Shown in pieces: positions 6,903 to 14,856 of a stretch of 64,000 nucleotides of DNA. The stretch lies in the NCBI RefSeq assembly GCF_014192105.1, contig NZ_JACHXK010000005.1:1-64000 (forward strand), read 5' to 3'. The notes beneath the pieces are model-generated. The model was not told the DNA's origin and ran no database searches. It saw only the letters and a list, made by a program, of their open reading frames with translations. Each line of letters starts with the position of its first letter. Positions within the stretch are counted from its first letter, which is position 1. The DNA is from Paenibacillus phyllosphaerae (GTDB lineage: Bacteria; Bacillota; Bacilli; Paenibacillales; Paenibacillaceae). A program made the position numbers and the translations under genes.

Positions 6903-9188
6903 TTAATGGCCCCCTTGCCTGCGGAACCGGGTGCTGCGGTCCGTACGCTCCATCAAATATCCCCGCTTGCCGGCCAGACGGTTCATCGCTTTGATCTGGC
7001 GGACTGCGGATTGCTGCGCCTGATTCCGGGACGGCGAGCAAAAGTAGACCCGACCCGCAGGGTCATCCTTCGAGCGTCCTGCCCGGCCCGCCATCTGGAT
7101 GAGGGAAGCGTCATCGAACAGCCTGCCGTCCGCATCGAGAATGAACACGTCGCTTCTGGGCACGGTGACGCCGCGCTCCAGAATGGTCGTCGTCACGAGC
7201 AGCCGGATCTCGCAGCTGCGGAAGCGGCGCACCTTCTCCGTTCGCGCCTCATCCTTCGAAGAGGTCCCCTCCACCGTAATGCGCGGAAAAGCGCGCCTTA
7301 GCTGCTCGACCAAAGGATCGACATGCTTAATCTGCTGCACGAATACAAACAGCTGCGCGCCGCGGTCAATGGACTCCCGCAGCGCTCGAATGAGGTGCAG
7401 CGGTGCCTTCCGGCGCTGAATCAGCTGCTTGACGGGCATGCAGTTCAGCAGTCGCGGAACTGGCAGCGGATGCCGGTGGAAGCGGACCGGGACCTGCACG
7501 TAAGGGAGCTGGCCCCGCTTCGCTTCCGAGCGGAGCTGCGCCGGCGGCGTCGCGGACAACAGCACGGTGACGCCCCCCTGCTTGCACACTCGTTCCGCAG
7601 CAAAGCTGAGCATCTCGTCGTTATGGTACGGGAACGCGTCGATCTCGTCGATCACGACCAGCTCGAAAGCTTCGCGGAAACGAAGCAGTTGGTGCGTCGT
7701 CGAGATCGTGATGCCGCCGCTCTCCCAGCGCTGCTCGCTGCCGCCGTATAGCGTCACGACCGTCTCATTCGGGAACGCGCGGCGGATGCGCGGATCGAGC
7801 TCAAGCACGACGTCTCGGCGCGGCGTGGCGATCAGGGCACGTCCGCCGCTTGCCAGGGCGGCGGCGATGAGCGGGAAGATCATCTCTGTCTTGCCCGCGC
7901 CGGTGACGGCCCAGAGGAGGAAGCGCAGGGGCGGGGTAGGCGAAGTGCGGAGAGGCTGCCGATGGTCGCTGCGCTCCGAAGGAGGCAGCGACGGGAGACG
8001 AAGCCAGCGCGGCGCGGCGTCGGTGGTGCTCGAGCGCCCTTGAGCGGGAACGACGCTTGCAGTTCCGCGAGGGGCGGGCGAGCGGCGCAGCGGCAGCAGC
8101 CGTGCCCAGGCGGGCGGACGGGTCTGCGGCCGCTCGCCCGCGATGAAGCGCAAGGCGGCCTCGGCAGCGGCCGCCTGAGCGGGGCTTAGCTTCCATGGCG
8201 CCAGCGTCGCCGCCATGGAAGCACTCGTGGCGACGGCGCCGTGCGTCGCCACCGGCAGTTGCTGCGGCATGCCGAGGATGAGCAGCCCGCATTGGCGGGT
8301 GCGGCCCATGGTGAGGCATGCCTCGCAGTAGGCGCAGGCCGCGCGCCCGCAGGCGGCGCAAGCCGTGCGCAGCAGCTGCGGCTCGCCGCTGCCGCAGCGT
8401 TCGCAGCGCAAGGCGCGGGCCTTGCCGCGGCGGCCGGTGGGGCTGAACCACCGGCCTGTTGGCTGCGGCGCCGGCGCCACGGCGCGATCGAGGCGAAGCT
8501 GCCCGAGCAGCGCGGCGAGCTGGAGCGCTTCGAGGACGGTGGCAAGATCCGGTTCACCGAGCATGGCGGCTGCCTCTCCTTCAAGCAGCCCTCGGCCTTG
8601 CAGCTTGACCGCGATCATGCAAGCCCGATTCACAAGTCGAACCGCTTGTTCGTAAGACTGTGCCGGAGCATACTTGCGCCAGTCGATAGACTTTCCTTTA
8701 TGTCTGCCATCAAGTAGACAGCTCTCGGCTTCTCTGCTTGCCTCCCCATACCACGCTACAGCCTGTCCTGTTCCCAGCCGCTGTACCGAAGGATTGCCGA
8801 ATACCATCGGCACAGCCGCCCCCCGGGCTGTACCGATCAGCTTGCCGAGACCTCTTCCATTCCGCTCGCTATCCGTTTGCTTCAATTTCTTCGCCTGCAC
8901 GCTGGCAGCTAACTTCCCTGCGATTTCTTCCGACTTCAACCGGTCATTCCCTTGCACCAATGACGCCGCTGCCTCAATTGCTTCATCAAGCGGCAATGGC
9001 TCGTCCCACATCAGCACGAACCGACCCGCGCTTGGCTGCCCCATACTCGCCCGCTCCTGTCCCGCTGCGTGGACAGTCGCCTTACGGAACGTGTCATCCA
9101 GCCACCAAGCCAGATCGATCTCGGGCGCAATCGTCCAGCCGCTTCGCGTCACGTTCTCTTCTACAACGACATATACATAAGCCAGCAT
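6903..9188 (-). CDS. comFA: ComFA, DEAD-box-like DNA-uptake ATPase
   Basis: 761-aa membrane-associated ATPase that drives import of transforming single-stranded DNA. A four-cysteine zinc finger type region (CERCG...CAACGRAACAYCEAC) lies at about residues 262-293. A Walker A (AVTGAGKTEM) is near 427-436, a DEAD-like VVIDEIDAF follows, then the helicase C-terminal domain with GTSSKDEARTEKVRRF and QMAGRAGRS. The start MLAYVYVVVEE has GGGAGGC 10 nt upstream. Between the LSPAQ Q-motif-like segment and Walker A there is a roughly 65-residue Arg/Ser/Pro-rich insertion that looks like an unstructured linker; B. subtilis ComFA is much shorter (463 aa). comFB is not present between comFA and comFC. Confidence 0.94.
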   Translation of the reverse strand: MLAYVYVVVEENVTRSGWTIAPEIDLAWWLDDTFRKATVHAAGQERASMGQPSAGRFVLMWDEPLPLDEAIEAAASLVQGNDRLKSEEIAGKLAASVQAKKLKQTDSERNGRGLGKLIGTARGAAVPMVFGNPSVQRLGTGQAVAWYGEASREAESCLLDGRHKGKSIDWRKYAPAQSYEQAVRLVNRACMIAVKLQGRGLLEGEAAAMLGEPDLATVLEALQLAALLGQLRLDRAVAPAPQPTGRWFSPTGRRGKARALRCERCGSGEPQLLRTACAACGRAACAYCEACLTMGRTRQCGLLILGMPQQLPVATHGAVATSASMAATLAPWKLSPAQAAAAEAALRFIAGERPQTRPPAWARLLPLRRSPAPRGTASVVPAQGRSSTTDAAPRWLRLPSLPPSERSDHRQPLRTSPTPPLRFLLWAVTGAGKTEMIFPLIAAALASGGRALIATPRRDVVLELDPRIRRAFPNETVVTLYGGSEQRWESGGITISTTHQLLRFREAFELVVIDEIDAFPYHNDEMLSFAAERVCKQGGVTVLLSATPPAQLRSEAKRGQLPYVQVPVRFHRHPLPVPRLLNCMPVKQLIQRRKAPLHLIRALRESIDRGAQLFVFVQQIKHVDPLVEQLRRAFPRITVEGTSSKDEARTEKVRRFRSCEIRLLVTTTILERGVTVPRSDVFILDADGRLFDDASLIQMAGRAGRSKDDPAGRVYFCSPSRNQAQQSAVRQIKAMNRLAGKRGYLMERTDRSTRFRRQGGH

Positions 9189-9228
9189 CGTTAACCTGCC
9201 TCCCTTCTTCGGACGGGCGGGCACAAAC

Positions 9229-9279
9229 ACAAAAAGCACACCCATAAGGCTGCCAATAGGCAGCTTCACGGGTGTGCTT
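9229..9279 (-). terminator. Strong hairpin plus T-run in the comFA leader
   Basis: Outer arms AAGCACACCC (9234-9243) and GGGTGTGCTT (9270-9279) enclose an inner GCTGCC/GGCAGC stem. TTTTTGTGTTTG follows on the minus strand. It lies after a good promoter (9307-9336) and only about 40 nt before the comFA start, so it is either the terminator of the preceding membrane-protein gene or an attenuator in the comFA leader. Confidence 0.8.
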
Positions 9280-9306
9280 CACTCGTCCGTCATCCAATTA
9301 CTTCCG

Positions 9307-9336
9307 ATTATACCTCGCCTTCTTTCCGTTACGCAA
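9307..9336 (-). promoter_or_regulatory. Candidate sigmaA promoter for comFA
   Basis: On the minus strand TTGCGT (9336-9331), an 18-base spacer and a perfect TATAAT (9312-9307). The predicted transcript would start near 9300 and run through the hairpin at 9279-9234 before reaching comFA. Confidence 0.6.
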
Positions 9337-9391
9337 TGACGCTTCATGCCGAGCTTGCTACTCTAGTCGCGGTCTATCGCCGCCGCATCAT

Positions 9392-9964
9392 TCACAACGG
9401 CAGCTTCGACCAGTCGGAAGGTTCGCGGAGATCGACGAGCACCGCATGCTCCGGCTCAGTTACGATTCCTTCGGCTTTCAGCCTCCACATCAGATGGGAC
9501 GGTTCCGGACTTGCCTTCCCTTCCTGCTTACGGACAGCTTGCTTCGACTTGAAGCGTCGCCCGCGTAAGCGTTGCCATTTCGACGGACTCTCCTCCGTCT
9601 TCAAGCTCAGCTCTCCCCCTTGTATCGGCTGTGCCTGACCTTGCCCGTGCGAACCGGATTCCTCCAGCCATCCCGTTCCGCCCGCTACCGTGACTTTCAT
9701 GCCTTCCCGCTCGAACAGCTTCGCAATGCGCAGCGTGTCATCGCGCGATCCGTCGTCCAGCACGGTTACCTGCAGCTCCTTGCCGTGTACATATGCATGT
9801 TGGCGCAGTGCGCGCATATACCATTCCATCCGCTCTTCTTCATTGCCCGCGACCAGTACGTAATGCGCTTCCCGCTTCTTCTTGGCCGATATACGGAAGG
9901 CGATATGAACGCAAAGGGCGGCCAAGATGTAACAGCCGAGCACCCACAATAAAATCTGGATCAA
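9392..9964 (-). CDS. Membrane-anchored protein with partial GT2-like fold, unrecognised
   Basis: 190-aa product with one N-terminal membrane segment (IQILLWVLGCYILAALCVHI) followed by a basic stretch and a short alpha/beta region. VTVLDDGSRDDTLRIAKLF resembles the nucleotide-binding DDxS start of family-2 glycosyltransferases, but the remainder of such an enzyme (DxD acceptor motifs, C-terminal half) is missing and is replaced by a low-complexity tail. The start is a TTG at 9964, set 6 nt after a near-perfect AAGGAGGTG; the in-frame TTG further upstream has no ribosome-binding site. It could be a degenerate transferase or an adapter; no function can be assigned. Confidence 0.7.
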   Translation of the reverse strand: MIQILLWVLGCYILAALCVHIAFRISAKKKREAHYVLVAGNEEERMEWYMRALRQHAYVHGKELQVTVLDDGSRDDTLRIAKLFEREGMKVTVAGGTGWLEESGSHGQGQAQPIQGGELSLKTEESPSKWQRLRGRRFKSKQAVRKQEGKASPEPSHLMWRLKAEGIVTEPEHAVLVDLREPSDWSKLPL

Positions 9965-10088
9965 AGCGGCCACCTCCTTTTGCCATATCTTATGCTTCCG
10001 TGCGCCCATGGGTTCCACGCCAGCGGGACAAGGGGGTAAATTGAGCAATCCGCCTGCTCACGCCGACTTACTTCATGCCACGCCTTCC

Positions 10089-10134
10089 AAAAACAAATAA
10101 CCATCCCTGCAGGACAACGCCCTTCGGGATGGTT
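10089..10134 (-). terminator. Terminator after the FlxA-like gene
   Basis: AACCATCCC (10099-10107) pairs with GGGATGGTT (10126-10134). On the minus strand the hairpin is followed by ATTTGTTTTTGG. It lies 56 nt after the FlxA-like stop codon. Confidence 0.75.
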
Positions 10135-10189
10135 ATATAACGCTTCTACGCTCACGGTCATAAGACCGGGCATGCAGCATGGATCGAAG

Positions 10190-10612
10190 CTACACGCGGA
10201 TATCGAGATTCTCGCCAACACCGGCCGCGGCCGCAACATTCACCGCATTGGCGGCTTGCGCCGGCTTCGAATTGCTGGCTTGCGCCTGCTCAGCCGCTTT
10301 CTTCGTTTCCTCGGCTTTGGCCTGGGCGATCTGGGCATCGATCTGCGCGATCTGCGCTTGGATCTGCTGGACCTTTTGCGCCTTCGTCTTCTCGTCTTCC
10401 TTGCTTGCCATCGCTTCCGTCAAGCTTTTCTGCAGCTCGGAGCGCGCCTTCTGCAGATCCGATACGGTGCTGCTGCTCGATGTGCTCGACGTCGTGCTGC
10501 TCGAACTGGAAGACGAACTGGACGAGCTGCTGCTCGAGGATGCCGTCGTCTTTACTGCGCTTGCCGTGCTTGCGCTTGTCAACAGACTTCTGGACGCGGA
10601 TGAAATATTCAT
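10190..10612 (-). CDS. FlxA-like protein with poly-Ser stretch
   Basis: 140-aa protein. The first 50 residues are almost entirely Ser/Thr/Ala with a run of 15 serines. Then comes a long amphipathic coiled coil (SDLQKARSELQKSLTEA...KVQQIQAQIAQIDAQIAQAK), the FlxA-like family signature, and an Ala-rich tail ending in NLDIRV. ATG at 10612 with GGGGAG five nt before. No signal peptide. FlxA-like proteins occur near motility or exported-protein genes in Bacillales, but their role is unknown. It is flanked by its own terminator and by a candidate -10 element (TATACT at 10658-10653). Confidence 0.72.
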   Translation of the reverse strand: MNISSASRSLLTSASTASAVKTTASSSSSSSSSSSSSSSTTSSTSSSSTVSDLQKARSELQKSLTEAMASKEDEKTKAQKVQQIQAQIAQIDAQIAQAKAEETKKAAEQAQASNSKPAQAANAVNVAAAAGVGENLDIRV

Positions 10613-10765
10613 GATTACTCCCCACTTTATACGTAAGATGATTACTGGTTTAAGTATAGGGGATGCGTCTAAGAGTAACCTGAAAGGAAACTGAACGATT
10701 GCTGAAAGAAGAAAATGGCTCGCGTTCGGGTTCCTGCTCCCTCATCCATAAGAGGTAACCTGATC

Positions 10766-11482
10766 TTATAAGCCTCTCCACAGTTTCGGCGGTGCGCCGC
10801 CTCCGAGCAGCGATGCATAAGCGTTGCCCGCAACCTCAACTTGCTTGTCCGCCGGCAGTACAACCGTCACCTGGCAAGTCGGGTTATTGTCCGCAAACAA
10901 CAGACCGCTCTCGGACGGTGCCGTGATCGTCACGTACAGCGTATCGCCGCTGCGGCTCGCTTCCGCTAGCTGCAGCGAGGCAGGTACCTGCTCATCCCGC
11001 CCCAGCTGATACCGGCATGCGCCCATCACCTGTACGTCGTGCTCAGCCTCCTTCGCCGCATCAACCATGACGGCGCCGGCAAAACTATACTCGCCCTGAA
11101 GCACGATACGCTTCACTTTCGGATCGGCAGGCAAAGTGAAATCCGCTGCCGGCACCCGTACCTCTTGCGAGCCGACGACGCCGCGGACCTCTTCGACAAT
11201 GCCGGTCGCGCTGGCCGTCGTCAGCAGCATGCAGCCCGCGCCAAGAATCGTGATGAAGACGATGCTGAACACATCATAACGGAGAATCGGATGCTCGCTC
11301 GGACTGCGCCACAAATAGATCAGCACTTCAAGCCCGAGCAGAATCAGTACCGTCGGCCACCAGACAAGTCCCTGCTCGAGCCATGCCGAGCCATCGAACT
11401 GGGTCAAGAGGAGCAGCACGCCCATGCCTGTCAGCGCCGCTCCCATCGACCATGTTCCTACGCGCCACTGCCTGCCCTTCAC
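10766..11482 (-). CDS. Membrane protein of ECF-sigma operon, LiaF-like arrangement
   Basis: 238-aa protein with three likely membrane helices in the N-terminal 100 residues (MGAALTGMGVLLLLTQF, PTVLILLGLEVLIYLW, VFSIVFITILGAGCMLL) and a C-terminal extracytoplasmic beta-rich domain (VRVPAADFTLPADPK...CQVTVVLPADKQVEVAG). This arrangement resembles the DUF5668/LiaF-type envelope stress sensors, but the match is structural, not clear in sequence. Its ATG overlaps the stop of the upstream gene by 4 nt (ATGA), so both are translationally coupled in the operon sigma / anti-sigma / membrane protein / this protein. Confidence 0.7.
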   Translation of the reverse strand: MKGRQWRVGTWSMGAALTGMGVLLLLTQFDGSAWLEQGLVWWPTVLILLGLEVLIYLWRSPSEHPILRYDVFSIVFITILGAGCMLLTTASATGIVEEVRGVVGSQEVRVPAADFTLPADPKVKRIVLQGEYSFAGAVMVDAAKEAEHDVQVMGACRYQLGRDEQVPASLQLAEASRSGDTLYVTITAPSESGLLFADNNPTCQVTVVLPADKQVEVAGNAYASLLGGGAPPKLWRGL

Positions 11483-12708
11483 GGCTGCACCTCCTTGGAC
11501 TTACCTCCCAGCAGAAGCTTGATGCCAACGCCGATGAGCACGAGCGCGGTCATGCCCGTTTTGAAATAATACCGGAACTGCCAGCCCCACTCTACGCTGA
11601 TCCGCTCGAGATAGTCGAGGAGCAGACGGTCGAACAAGTAGTAGACGCCCAGCAGCAACAGTGCGATACCGATCCACTTCTGACGGTACATCAGCCAATC
11701 GACGACCGGCACATCCGGCACGTAACCTTCGAGCGCATAGCGGGATTGCAGCTGCAGCGAATCGAAGAAGGCAAAGCACCAGATCAGTGGAACGATGAAT
11801 AAGAATAGCGACAACGACAGGGCATCCAACAAATAAATCGAGAGCAGGAAGGCCGCCATCAGCTGGAGGCCGCGTTTTTGCAAGCCTAAGTACATATGGC
11901 CCGCCCCCGGCATGATCGACAGGACGGTCGCGAACCAGCGGCTGCGCTTGCCGGTCACCCGATGCTCATCCCAATCCTCCATGATCGACCGGTCGATCAG
12001 CGGCTCGCCGGCCTGTTTGCGCTGCACCTGACGGATCGCATCGAACATGCCGTACAACCAGACGATCGGCAGCACGCCGAGGAACACCAGGAACCCGCCC
12101 TCATTCGCTAGCGCCGTGATGAACAAGATCATCGTCAGCAGGCCGAAAAATCCGATGAGCAGCGTCAAGCCGCGCTGCATCAGCCCGAGACTCAAGTGGC
12201 CCAACCCGGGCACGAACGACAGCAGGATCGTATAGAACCGCTCGCCTGCATCGTCCTTCTTGACGCCATAGGGCGGCATGCCGCTGCCATATGGCCCCGC
12301 GCCATAACTGCCACCGCCATGAAACTCGCCTCCATGGCCCATTCCGGCCGATCCCGGAGGAGGCGGCACATCTCCGGCACCCCACCCGGCCGCGCTCGCG
12401 TCCATATGCGGACCATAGACGGGCAGATGTCCCGGATACCCTCCCATACCGGCAGCGGGCTGACCATTATGCCGTAGCAAATAGATGACCAGATCCAACA
12501 TGTTGATGAGCCAGAACCCGAAGGCAATCAACAACATTACAAAGAAGAACTCCGGCATTCCTTCTGCCACGCCGACTAGAAAACCGAAGGCGGTTATCCC
12601 GAATATAATCAGCGCATAAATAAACCCTCTTGCCTTCCGGCCTACTGAAAAATGGCCCAAGCCGGGGACGATACCTAACAGCAGCGTCACTATCGGATTA
12701 CGTACCAT
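11479..12708 (-). CDS. Polytopic membrane protein with three PGxGH repeats
   Basis: 409-aa protein, not recognised by name. Three repeats of the form hhPGxGHxxxGxxxRG are visible (IVPGLGHFSVGRKARG near 13, FVPGLGHLSLGLMQRG near 166, IMPGAGHMYLGLQKRG near 268). Each is followed by one or two hydrophobic helices, similar to the small TM2-like modules found singly in other proteins. A Gly/Pro/His-rich linker separates repeats 1 and 2, and the C-terminus has two more helices. It starts 43 nt after the anti-sigma gene and overlaps the next gene by 4 nt. Probable role: an accessory membrane component of the ECF-sigma stress system (inference from operon). Confidence 0.7.
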   Translation of the reverse strand: MVRNPIVTLLLGIVPGLGHFSVGRKARGFIYALIIFGITAFGFLVGVAEGMPEFFFVMLLIAFGFWLINMLDLVIYLLRHNGQPAAGMGGYPGHLPVYGPHMDASAAGWGAGDVPPPPGSAGMGHGGEFHGGGSYGAGPYGSGMPPYGVKKDDAGERFYTILLSFVPGLGHLSLGLMQRGLTLLIGFFGLLTMILFITALANEGGFLVFLGVLPIVWLYGMFDAIRQVQRKQAGEPLIDRSIMEDWDEHRVTGKRSRWFATVLSIMPGAGHMYLGLQKRGLQLMAAFLLSIYLLDALSLSLFLFIVPLIWCFAFFDSLQLQSRYALEGYVPDVPVVDWLMYRQKWIGIALLLLGVYYLFDRLLLDYLERISVEWGWQFRYYFKTGMTALVLIGVGIKLLLGGKSKEVQP

Positions 12709-12751
12709 TGCTTATCTCTCCTCTCGCTTCTTAACTCAAGCTTCTTGATTC

Positions 12752-13300
12752 CTATTGATCCGTCCGCGGCTTCTCTACCAAAGAATTGATAACGACCGAG
12801 GTACGCGCCATAATGGATTCCGTCAGCGATTCACGCGGCTTCTCCACGCGCTCCTTCTCCCAGTGAGCCGGGCCATCGGCAAGCCGGTCGAAGACCCCTG
12901 CCGACATCATCAAGAGCATAAAACAGACGGCGATCACATAATGGAGCAGCCTTCGTCTGCCCGCTTCGGCGGCACTCCGCTGCTTGCGTCTCACCAGGTC
13001 ATCGCCCGCTTCTCCCGCAGATGCCGACGTTTCGATGCCCGTGATCACTTGCGCCGGAGTTTCTTTCCCAACCGCTCCTATCCCAAGTCCCGCTATTGCC
13101 GCCATCACCTCGTCGGTAAGGGCTAGCGCACGGTCTTCATGAAGCTGCACAGCCGGATCATCTATCTTTTCTAGCACTTCCATATAGTCGAGCAGGCAGG
13201 ATTCACACATAGCCAAATGGTGCTCGAGCTGTTCACGTTCAGCTTCTGCCAGCAAGTCTGCCGCATACAGCTGCCACTGCGTTCTGACCGGATGATTCAT
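12752..13300 (-). CDS. Anti-sigma factor with zinc-finger N-terminus
   Basis: 182-aa single-pass anti-sigma factor. The N-terminal cytosolic part has the HxxxCxxC motif of the zf-HC2/ZAS domain (LEHHLAMCESCLLDYMEVL), then an acidic linker, a membrane helix (LLHYVIAVCFMLLMMSAGVF near the middle of the C-terminal half) and a short outer tail. The ATG at 13300 overlaps the sigma factor stop (ATGA) and has GGAGG 10 nt upstream. Its partner is the ECF sigma factor encoded immediately before it; the ZAS domain should hold that sigma at the membrane until a signal is sensed. Confidence 0.9.
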   Translation of the reverse strand: MNHPVRTQWQLYAADLLAEAEREQLEHHLAMCESCLLDYMEVLEKIDDPAVQLHEDRALALTDEVMAAIAGLGIGAVGKETPAQVITGIETSASAGEAGDDLVRRKQRSAAEAGRRRLLHYVIAVCFMLLMMSAGVFDRLADGPAHWEKERVEKPRESLTESIMARTSVVINSLVEKPRTDQ

Positions 13301-13968
13301 GTGAGATCGTCCTCCTTCCAATGCTTGCGCATCCACTGCTTCGCCCGATACAATCTCGATTCGACGCTTTTGACCTCAATCTGCTCGGCCTCGGCGATTT
13401 CCCGCTGGCTCTTCTCTTCCAGATAAAAGGCGCGGACGACGCTGCTGTACCCTTCCGGCATCGCCTCGACCATCGCCTCCACGCGTTCCTTCCGTTCCTG
13501 GTGCAACACCACGGTCTCGGCGGGAGGGGAACAGCCCGTGCCGTCATGAACCCAATCGTCCATCCGCCCGCCAGCCGTCGGCGCCGCATAGTCGCCACCG
13601 GCAAGCGCTCCGCTGATTCCTTCCGTCTGCGCATGGCTGCCTACAGTCACAAGCGCCTGCTTGCGCGCCCGGCTCCGCCTCAGATCGATGGCGCCATTCA
13701 CCGCGATTCGCGAGATCCATGCCTTGAAGCTCTGTCCTCTGAATTGCGGCAGGGAGAGGTAGATTCGCATCAGCGCTTCTTGCAGCGCGTCTTCCGCATC
13801 TCTCGGATGCCGGAGCACGCCGTATATGAGCCCGTACAGCATATTGCGGTGCCTTTCGACCAGCAGCCGATATAGCTCCTGTTCGCCTTGCACGATTCGT
13901 TCTACTATTGCTTCATCCTGCAGCTGAATGCTTCTCTCCCCCTTCCTAAGGCCGCCTGCGCGTTCCAA
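13297..13968 (-). CDS. ECF (sigma-70 family) RNA polymerase sigma factor
   Basis: 223-aa ECF sigma factor with region 2 (YRLLVERHRNMLYGLIYGVL...DAEDALQEALMRIYLSLPQF, then FKAWISRIAVNGAIDLRR) and region 4 (VVRAFYLEEKSQREIAEAEQ...VESRLYRAKQWMRKHW). A roughly 60-residue Gly/Ala-rich linker joins them, longer than usual. The start is uncertain. A TTG at 13968 has AGGA upstream, but a much stronger SD (AAGGGGGAG) lies 6 nt before an ATT codon inside the reading frame (IQLQDEAIVERI), so initiation at that point is possible. It is translationally coupled to its anti-sigma factor. Confidence 0.92.
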   Translation of the reverse strand: MERAGGLRKGERSIQLQDEAIVERIVQGEQELYRLLVERHRNMLYGLIYGVLRHPRDAEDALQEALMRIYLSLPQFRGQSFKAWISRIAVNGAIDLRRSRARKQALVTVGSHAQTEGISGALAGGDYAAPTAGGRMDDWVHDGTGCSPPAETVVLHQERKERVEAMVEAMPEGYSSVVRAFYLEEKSQREIAEAEQIEVKSVESRLYRAKQWMRKHWKEDDLT

Positions 13969-14068
13969 TGCCCGATCCTCGTAAGCTTTCTCTTATTAAG
14001 ACGACAGCCAAGGGCCGAACCCCTGCACATCGGAACAACTTTTACGAATCTTATACATGCTCGCAATG

Positions 14069-14111
14069 AAAAAAGAGCCCCCACCAATCTGGAATCTGGC
14101 GGAAGCTCTTT
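14069..14111 (-). terminator. Terminator after degU
   Basis: Arms 14097-14109 and 14074-14086 form a 13-bp stem with three G-U pairs. A run of T's follows on the minus strand (from 14073 down). It starts about 13 nt after the degU stop codon. Confidence 0.85.
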
Positions 14112-14121
14112 ATTTACGTGA

Positions 14122-14853
14122 TTACAACTCAACCCAACCGAATTTGATGGAGTTGATGACGGCTTGCGTACGGTCGTCGACTTCCATCTTCTGCAGGATG
14201 CTGCTGACGTGGTTCTTGACCGTTTTCTCGCTGATGAACAGGAACTCCCCGATCATCTTGTTGCTCTTGCCCTCTGCCATGAGACGCAGCACTTCGGCCT
14301 CGCGGCGCGTAAGCGGATTGTCTTCGCTGGCAATGAACTTGACGCCTGCTTCGCGTGTCGCTGCGGCACCGGATACCGAACCGATCTCATCGAGGTACGT
14401 CATGCGGCGAAGCTGGTTGATCAGCTTGCCCGTCACCTTCGGATGGATGTAGGCATGGCCGCTGACGACCGAGCGGATCGCGTTGATGAGCACTTCGGCT
14501 TCCATATCCTTCAGCAGATAGCCGGTTGCGCCTTTGCGCAGCGTCTCGAAGACGTAGCTTTCATCGTCATGGATGGACAGAATAATAACTTTGACATCGG
14601 GAAAAATATCGCGTAGCCGCTCGGTGGCCACCACGCCGTTCTCGATCGGCATGTTAATATCCATCAGCACAACCTCGGGTTTCTGCTGGTTGCAGAACTC
14701 CAGCACCTGAATGCCGTCGTTGCACTCGCCGATAACCTCCAGGTCATCCTCCATATTAAGAATCCGCTTCAAACCTTCGCGGAACAATTGATGGTCGTCT
14801 GCGATCAATATTTTAATTTTATGTTTGCCGTTAGCTGCTTGAGCTTCCATCAT
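14122..14853 (-). CDS. degU: Two-component response regulator DegU
   Basis: 243-aa NarL/FixJ-type regulator. The receiver domain begins [20 protein letters not shown], has the phosphoacceptor Asp in [13 protein letters not shown] (near residue 61) and the conserved [11 protein letters not shown]. The C-terminal LuxR-type helix-turn-helix reads [20 protein letters not shown]...[20 protein letters not shown]. In Bacillales DegU controls exoenzymes, competence, biofilm and motility genes. ATG codons 1 and 2 are adjacent; GGAGTAGTGG lies in front. The start is 3 nt after the degS stop, so degS-degU is an operon, ended by a strong terminator. The neighbouring comF and flagellar genes match the B. 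subtilis order. Confidence 0.97.
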   Translation of the reverse strand: MMEAQAANGKHKIKILIADDHQLFREGLKRILNMEDDLEVIGECNDGIQVLEFCNQQKPEVVLMDINMPIENGVVATERLRDIFPDVKVIILSIHDDESYVFETLRKGATGYLLKDMEAEVLINAIRSVVSGHAYIHPKVTGKLINQLRRMTYLDEIGSVSGAAATREAGVKFIASEDNPLTRREAEVLRLMAEGKSNKMIGEFLFISEKTVKNHVSSILQKMEVDDRTQAVINSIKFGWVEL

Positions 14854-14856
14854 CCA

